Position numbers and translations under genes: made by a program
The notes under the pieces: generated by a model
Databases searched by the model: none
What the model was told of the DNA's origin: nothing
What the model saw: only the letters and a program-made list of their open reading frames with translations
NCBI GenBank assembly: GCA_964447525.1
Contig: CAYUSU010000049.1
Coordinates: forward strand, 1 to 6,707
DNA length: 6,707 nucleotides
Reading direction: 5' to 3'
Origin: JAFGDH01 sp964447525
GTDB taxonomy: Archaea; Aenigmatarchaeota; Aenigmatarchaeia; QMZP01; QMZT01
Part shown: positions 4,804 to 6,707 of the stretch, piece by piece
How the letters are laid out: each line of letters starts with the position of its first letter
Numbering within the stretch: position 1 is the stretch's first letter

Positions 4804-5202
4804 TCATTTGACCATTTCATACGACTTCAGCAGTTCAGGGACAGTATCGTATTTCGTTAGGTCTTTCGGATTGATCCATTTGAAATTCTTGTGTTCTCTA
4901 TCGAGTTTGATCTTTTTTCTGCCCGTGCGGAAGAAAAATGGATGGATGATCCATTTCTTCTTTATCGAAGGGTCATCGACGGCGAATGTGTTGCCTTCCT
5001 TGACCAGGGTGACATCATCATTGTTTAAACCGGTTTCTTCCCTTATCTCTTTGAAAGCGGTATCCTTCGGATTTTCTCCCTTTTCGATATACCCGGAAAC
5101 GGCCGCCCACATGTTCTGATAAGTGCTGACTTTATCCCTTCTGAGAATAAGAATCTTTCCGCCATGCTCCAGAAAGCAAGTCACTACATTCGATGTTTCC
5201 AT
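4804..5202 (-). CDS. Nudix hydrolase
   Basis: This 132-aa cytoplasmic Nudix enzyme would hydrolyse a nucleoside diphosphate linked to another moiety, using divalent metal. The Nudix box runs from G37 to L59 with the required spacing. E43, E52, E55 and E56 are present, and E52/E55/E56 are the expected metal ligands. The usual arginine of the REUXEE core is a lysine here (K51-E52-I53). The N-terminal VVTCFLEHGGKILILRR and later WIIHPFFFR and EHKNFKWINPKDL segments match a single-domain archaeal Nudix group. I recall related domains fused to eIF-2B-like proteins in some archaea, but no such fusion occurs here. The substrate cannot be named. ATG 5202 is preferred over an in-frame TTG at 5217 because a TATA box (about 5222-5232) centres 26 bp before it. 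Confidence 0.92.
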   Translation of the reverse strand: METSNVVTCFLEHGGKILILRRDKVSTYQNMWAAVSGYIEKGENPKDTAFKEIREETGLNNDDVTLVKEGNTFAVDDPSIKKKWIIHPFFFRTGRKKIKLDREHKNFKWINPKDLTKYDTVPELLKSYEMVK

Positions 5203-5221
5203 GATTATAATTAGCAATCAG

Positions 5222-5232
5222 TTAAAATAAAA
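5222..5232 (-). promoter_or_regulatory. TATA box of the Nudix gene
   Basis: TTTTATTTTAA on the minus strand, centred about 26 bp before ATG 5202. This supports a leaderless message and the shorter 132-residue protein. Confidence 0.5.
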
Positions 5233-5254
5233 TTATGTCCGTTGTCTAAACGTC

Positions 5255-6121
5255 CTATCCTCTCTCTTTCAGGAGCTGGATCGTCTCGGAAAGCGAACGC
5301 ATGGACTCCATCATCGGTGTGAGGGAATCCTTCAAAGCCCCTTCCATGCTTTCAATCCTTCCGGAAAGCATCGTTATCGTCTGTTTGTACGTGTCTATCT
5401 TATCCTCTATCTCCTTCAGCTCGCTCTTCTTCTCGTCGTTTATCTTGCCCACATCGGACCTCACCATCTCTATCTTGTTGCTCATCTGGGTGAACTGGTG
5501 ATTGATAGTGCCGAACTTGTTCTGGAGCTCCCTGATCTTCTCGTCCACCACCACTTCAACGAGCTCTTCTATTTCCTTCCTGGAATGATCCTTGGACGAA
5601 TTTCCGCGTTCCGGTCTTCTTCTGGGTTCCTCTATCAGGTCGAGCGGTTCTTCCTCGAAAGGCATCGATGAAGGCCTGCCAAAATCGGCTCCCGTCATTC
5701 CGCCAACCATTCCTTTATCCATACCGACATCGTCAAATCCCTGAAGAGGAAATCTTGGCGGTCCCATTGGTCCCGGAAGGTTCTGCCGATCTTCCATTTC
5801 GTTCGGTGGTCCGAACGGCTGTCCGGGCGGTCCTGCCGGAGGAGGTGAAGGCCTCTGCATTGGTTGCTGACCATCATGTCCCGGTCCGGCCACTTTCGAT
5901 CGTAACGCCTCTTTCATTGCATGATCTATCTCCATCGTGTTGTAACCCTCGTTTCGAAGGGTACTAATGATATCCGGTTCTGCCATCCCTCTCGAAGAAA
6001 GAGCCTGTACTTCATGTGTTGGCGGAGGTCGACCCTGCATCTGCCCGCCTGGTCCGTCAGACATGCCACCCGGAGGTGGAGCAGACTTCTTTTTCTTTTT
6101 CCCGAAAAGGCTAAGATTCAT
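5255..6121 (-). CDS. UBA-like, proline/glycine-rich, coiled-coil protein (conserved archaeal type)
   Basis: This 288-aa protein starts MNLSLFG followed by five lysines. A three-helix UBA-like motif comes next (about 36-74: EVQALSSRGMAEPDIISTL, then EGYNTMEIDHAMKEAL). A low-complexity Pro/Gly/Met-rich linker (about 75-178) leads to a long coiled coil (about 181-286). I recall this order, 'LFGKKK' start, UBA-like helix bundle, disordered linker and C-terminal coiled coil, from uncharacterised proteins in DPANN and other archaea; no function is established to my knowledge. The basic N-terminus could touch membrane lipids and the UBA-like part could bind a protein partner; both are inference. It lies 66 bp downstream of a second coiled-coil gene on the same strand. 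ATG 6121 is preferred over an in-frame TTG at 6127 because the TATA box is about 29 bp upstream of it. Confidence 0.8.
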   Translation of the reverse strand: MNLSLFGKKKKKSAPPPGGMSDGPGGQMQGRPPPTHEVQALSSRGMAEPDIISTLRNEGYNTMEIDHAMKEALRSKVAGPGHDGQQPMQRPSPPPAGPPGQPFGPPNEMEDRQNLPGPMGPPRFPLQGFDDVGMDKGMVGGMTGADFGRPSSMPFEEEPLDLIEEPRRRPERGNSSKDHSRKEIEELVEVVVDEKIRELQNKFGTINHQFTQMSNKIEMVRSDVGKINDEKKSELKEIEDKIDTYKQTITMLSGRIESMEGALKDSLTPMMESMRSLSETIQLLKERG

Positions 6122-6145
6122 AATCAATCAGACATCTTTATAATA

Positions 6146-6155
6146 ATTTTTTATC
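6146..6155 (-). promoter_or_regulatory. TATA box of the UBA-like/coiled-coil gene
   Basis: GATAAAAAAT on the minus strand, centred about 29 bp before ATG 6121. It suggests an internal leaderless promoter, although co-transcription with the upstream coiled-coil gene is also possible. Confidence 0.45.
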
Positions 6156-6187
6156 TTTCCCTCTTTAAAAGATTTTTTTGAAACGCA

Positions 6188-6601
6188 TCACTGCGTTTTT
6201 CCGCTTTCCATCAGCTTTTCGCTAATCATGTTCTCCACGTCGTTTTTCGTGGTGAAAGTCGAACGTATTGGATTGAATATCTCAACCATGGTCTTCAGCT
6301 CATCGATGCTGGACTTGGTTGCCATCATCTTCATCTGCTTTACCATCTCTTTCATCACGGTCTCCATCTTGAAAATCCTGTCCTCCATGGAGGTTATCTT
6401 GGCGTCCCTTTCCCTGAACATCTTCTGCATGTTCTTGTTCTGACCCAGAATGTTCTGCTCTATCGAATTCGTTCTTATGTCAAGTGATTTGATCCTCTGC
6501 TCAATCACCCTCAATCTGCGTATGTTGTCGTTTATCTTGTTGATCATCTCGGATACTATCCGCTGAGAACCCTGAGCTTCGTTTTTTCCGAACACCGCCA
6601 T
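6188..6601 (-). CDS. Coiled-coil protein, 137 aa, partner of the UBA-like protein
   Basis: The protein starts MAVFGKNEAQ, echoing the LFGKKK start of its downstream neighbour. It continues as a long coiled coil (about 12-92) rich in Ile/Leu/Met heptads, with no signal peptide or membrane helix. The last 40 residues (ATKSSIDELKTMVEIFNPI, then TFTTKNDVENMI) resemble, from memory, the conserved tail of small archaeal coiled-coil proteins in DPANN genomes, and loosely that of archaellum accessory proteins of the FlaC/D/E kind. That similarity is not strong enough to name it. The even heptads suggest it oligomerises, perhaps with the 288-aa coiled-coil protein. The ATG at 6601 follows a clear Shine-Dalgarno (GGTGAT, six bases upstream), unlike most genes here. 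Confidence 0.82.
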   Translation of the reverse strand: MAVFGKNEAQGSQRIVSEMINKINDNIRRLRVIEQRIKSLDIRTNSIEQNILGQNKNMQKMFRERDAKITSMEDRIFKMETVMKEMVKQMKMMATKSSIDELKTMVEIFNPIRSTFTTKNDVENMISEKLMESGKTQ

Positions 6602-6607
6602 TTAGAG

Positions 6608-6613
6608 ATCACC
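6608..6613 (-). promoter_or_regulatory. Shine-Dalgarno site of the 137-aa coiled-coil gene
   Basis: GGTGAT on the minus strand, six bases ahead of ATG 6601. It confirms the start and implies a short leader. Confidence 0.65.
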
Positions 6614-6634
6614 CTTTTTCGATTACGCTGTGTT

Positions 6635-6647
6635 ATAATTATTTAAG
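6635..6647 (-). promoter_or_regulatory. Probable TATA box of the 137-aa coiled-coil gene
   Basis: CTTAAATAATTAT on the minus strand, centred about 40 bp before the ATG. It would start transcription near 6617, just far enough upstream to include the Shine-Dalgarno site. The gene may also be read through from the upstream gene that ends at 6669. Confidence 0.45.
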
Positions 6648-6668
6648 GAAACTAATAAATCTGAAAAA

Positions 6669-6707
6669 TTAACCGGACTCGGACAAACTGTTCAATATCT
6701 CCATTGC
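6669..6707 (-). CDS. Probable 3' end of a truncated minus-strand gene
   Basis: On the minus strand a frame open from the window edge reads AMEILNSLSESG and stops at TAA (6669-6671). It is in the same direction as the coiled-coil gene and ends 67 bp before its ATG. Twelve residues do not allow any identification. An internal ATG exists, but a complete gene of this size is implausible, so it is taken as a C-terminus. Confidence 0.4.
   Translation of the reverse strand, partial: AMEILNSLSESG

Noticed and set aside
4691..5119. A 142-aa plus-strand ORF across the 71-aa and Nudix genes
   Set aside because: Antisense shadow; the Nudix box on the opposite strand is decisive.
5203..5217. TTG start adding five residues to the Nudix protein
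   Set aside because: The TATA box spacing fits the ATG at 5202, and the extension LLIII is not part of the Nudix fold.

Overview
The window looks like a piece of an archaeal genome, most probably from a DPANN-type lineage (Aenigmarchaeota/Woesearchaeota-like; an inference, not a placement). The firmest evidence is an archaeal translation elongation factor aEF-1beta gene preceded by the small two-zinc-finger protein that often accompanies it in archaea. Supporting evidence is a secreted protein built from four six-cysteine repeats of the 'DSDGG...CPxGCxxGxC' kind, two coiled-coil proteins of a type I recall from DPANN genomes, a membrane-anchored winged-helix regulator, and archaeal TATA boxes 26-33 bp ahead of start codons, which imply leaderless mRNAs. 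No rRNA, tRNA, CRISPR array, insertion sequence or integrase was seen. No gene-free stretch reaches 300 bases.

Layout. Bases 1-54 may hold the end of a plus-strand gene. A minus-strand gene (62-1330) encodes a secreted cysteine-repeat protein with proline-rich linkers and a short hydrophobic C-terminal helix. A small orphan protein (1382-1570, minus) lies divergent to the zinc-finger/aEF-1beta operon (1745-2164, plus). Two unrecognised minus-strand proteins follow (2202-3098, 298 aa; 3182-3514, 110 aa). The second is divergent from a membrane-bound winged-helix regulator (3636-4535, plus). Next come a 71-aa orphan (4544-4759, minus), a Nudix hydrolase (4804-5202, minus), a UBA-like/coiled-coil protein (5255-6121, minus) and a second coiled-coil protein (6188-6601, minus). 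The last codons of another minus-strand gene (6669-6707) end the window.

How the parts fit. Most genes appear to have their own TATA box and little or no leader. The clear exceptions are the zinc-finger/aEF-1beta pair and the 137-aa coiled-coil gene, which have Shine-Dalgarno sequences (GGTGA/GGTGAT). The most striking regulatory structure is the 121-bp divergent region between the 110-aa gene and the membrane regulator. A perfect 10-bp inverted repeat (ACTGTTTCAC...GTGAAACAGT) has each arm exactly 38 bp from the start codon it faces, and the two TATA boxes are mirrored to within about 1 bp about the same centre. This suggests that the 110-aa protein and the regulator are controlled together, perhaps by the regulator itself. 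The two coiled-coil genes at the right end probably act together in a structural or membrane-associated role that cannot be named from sequence alone.
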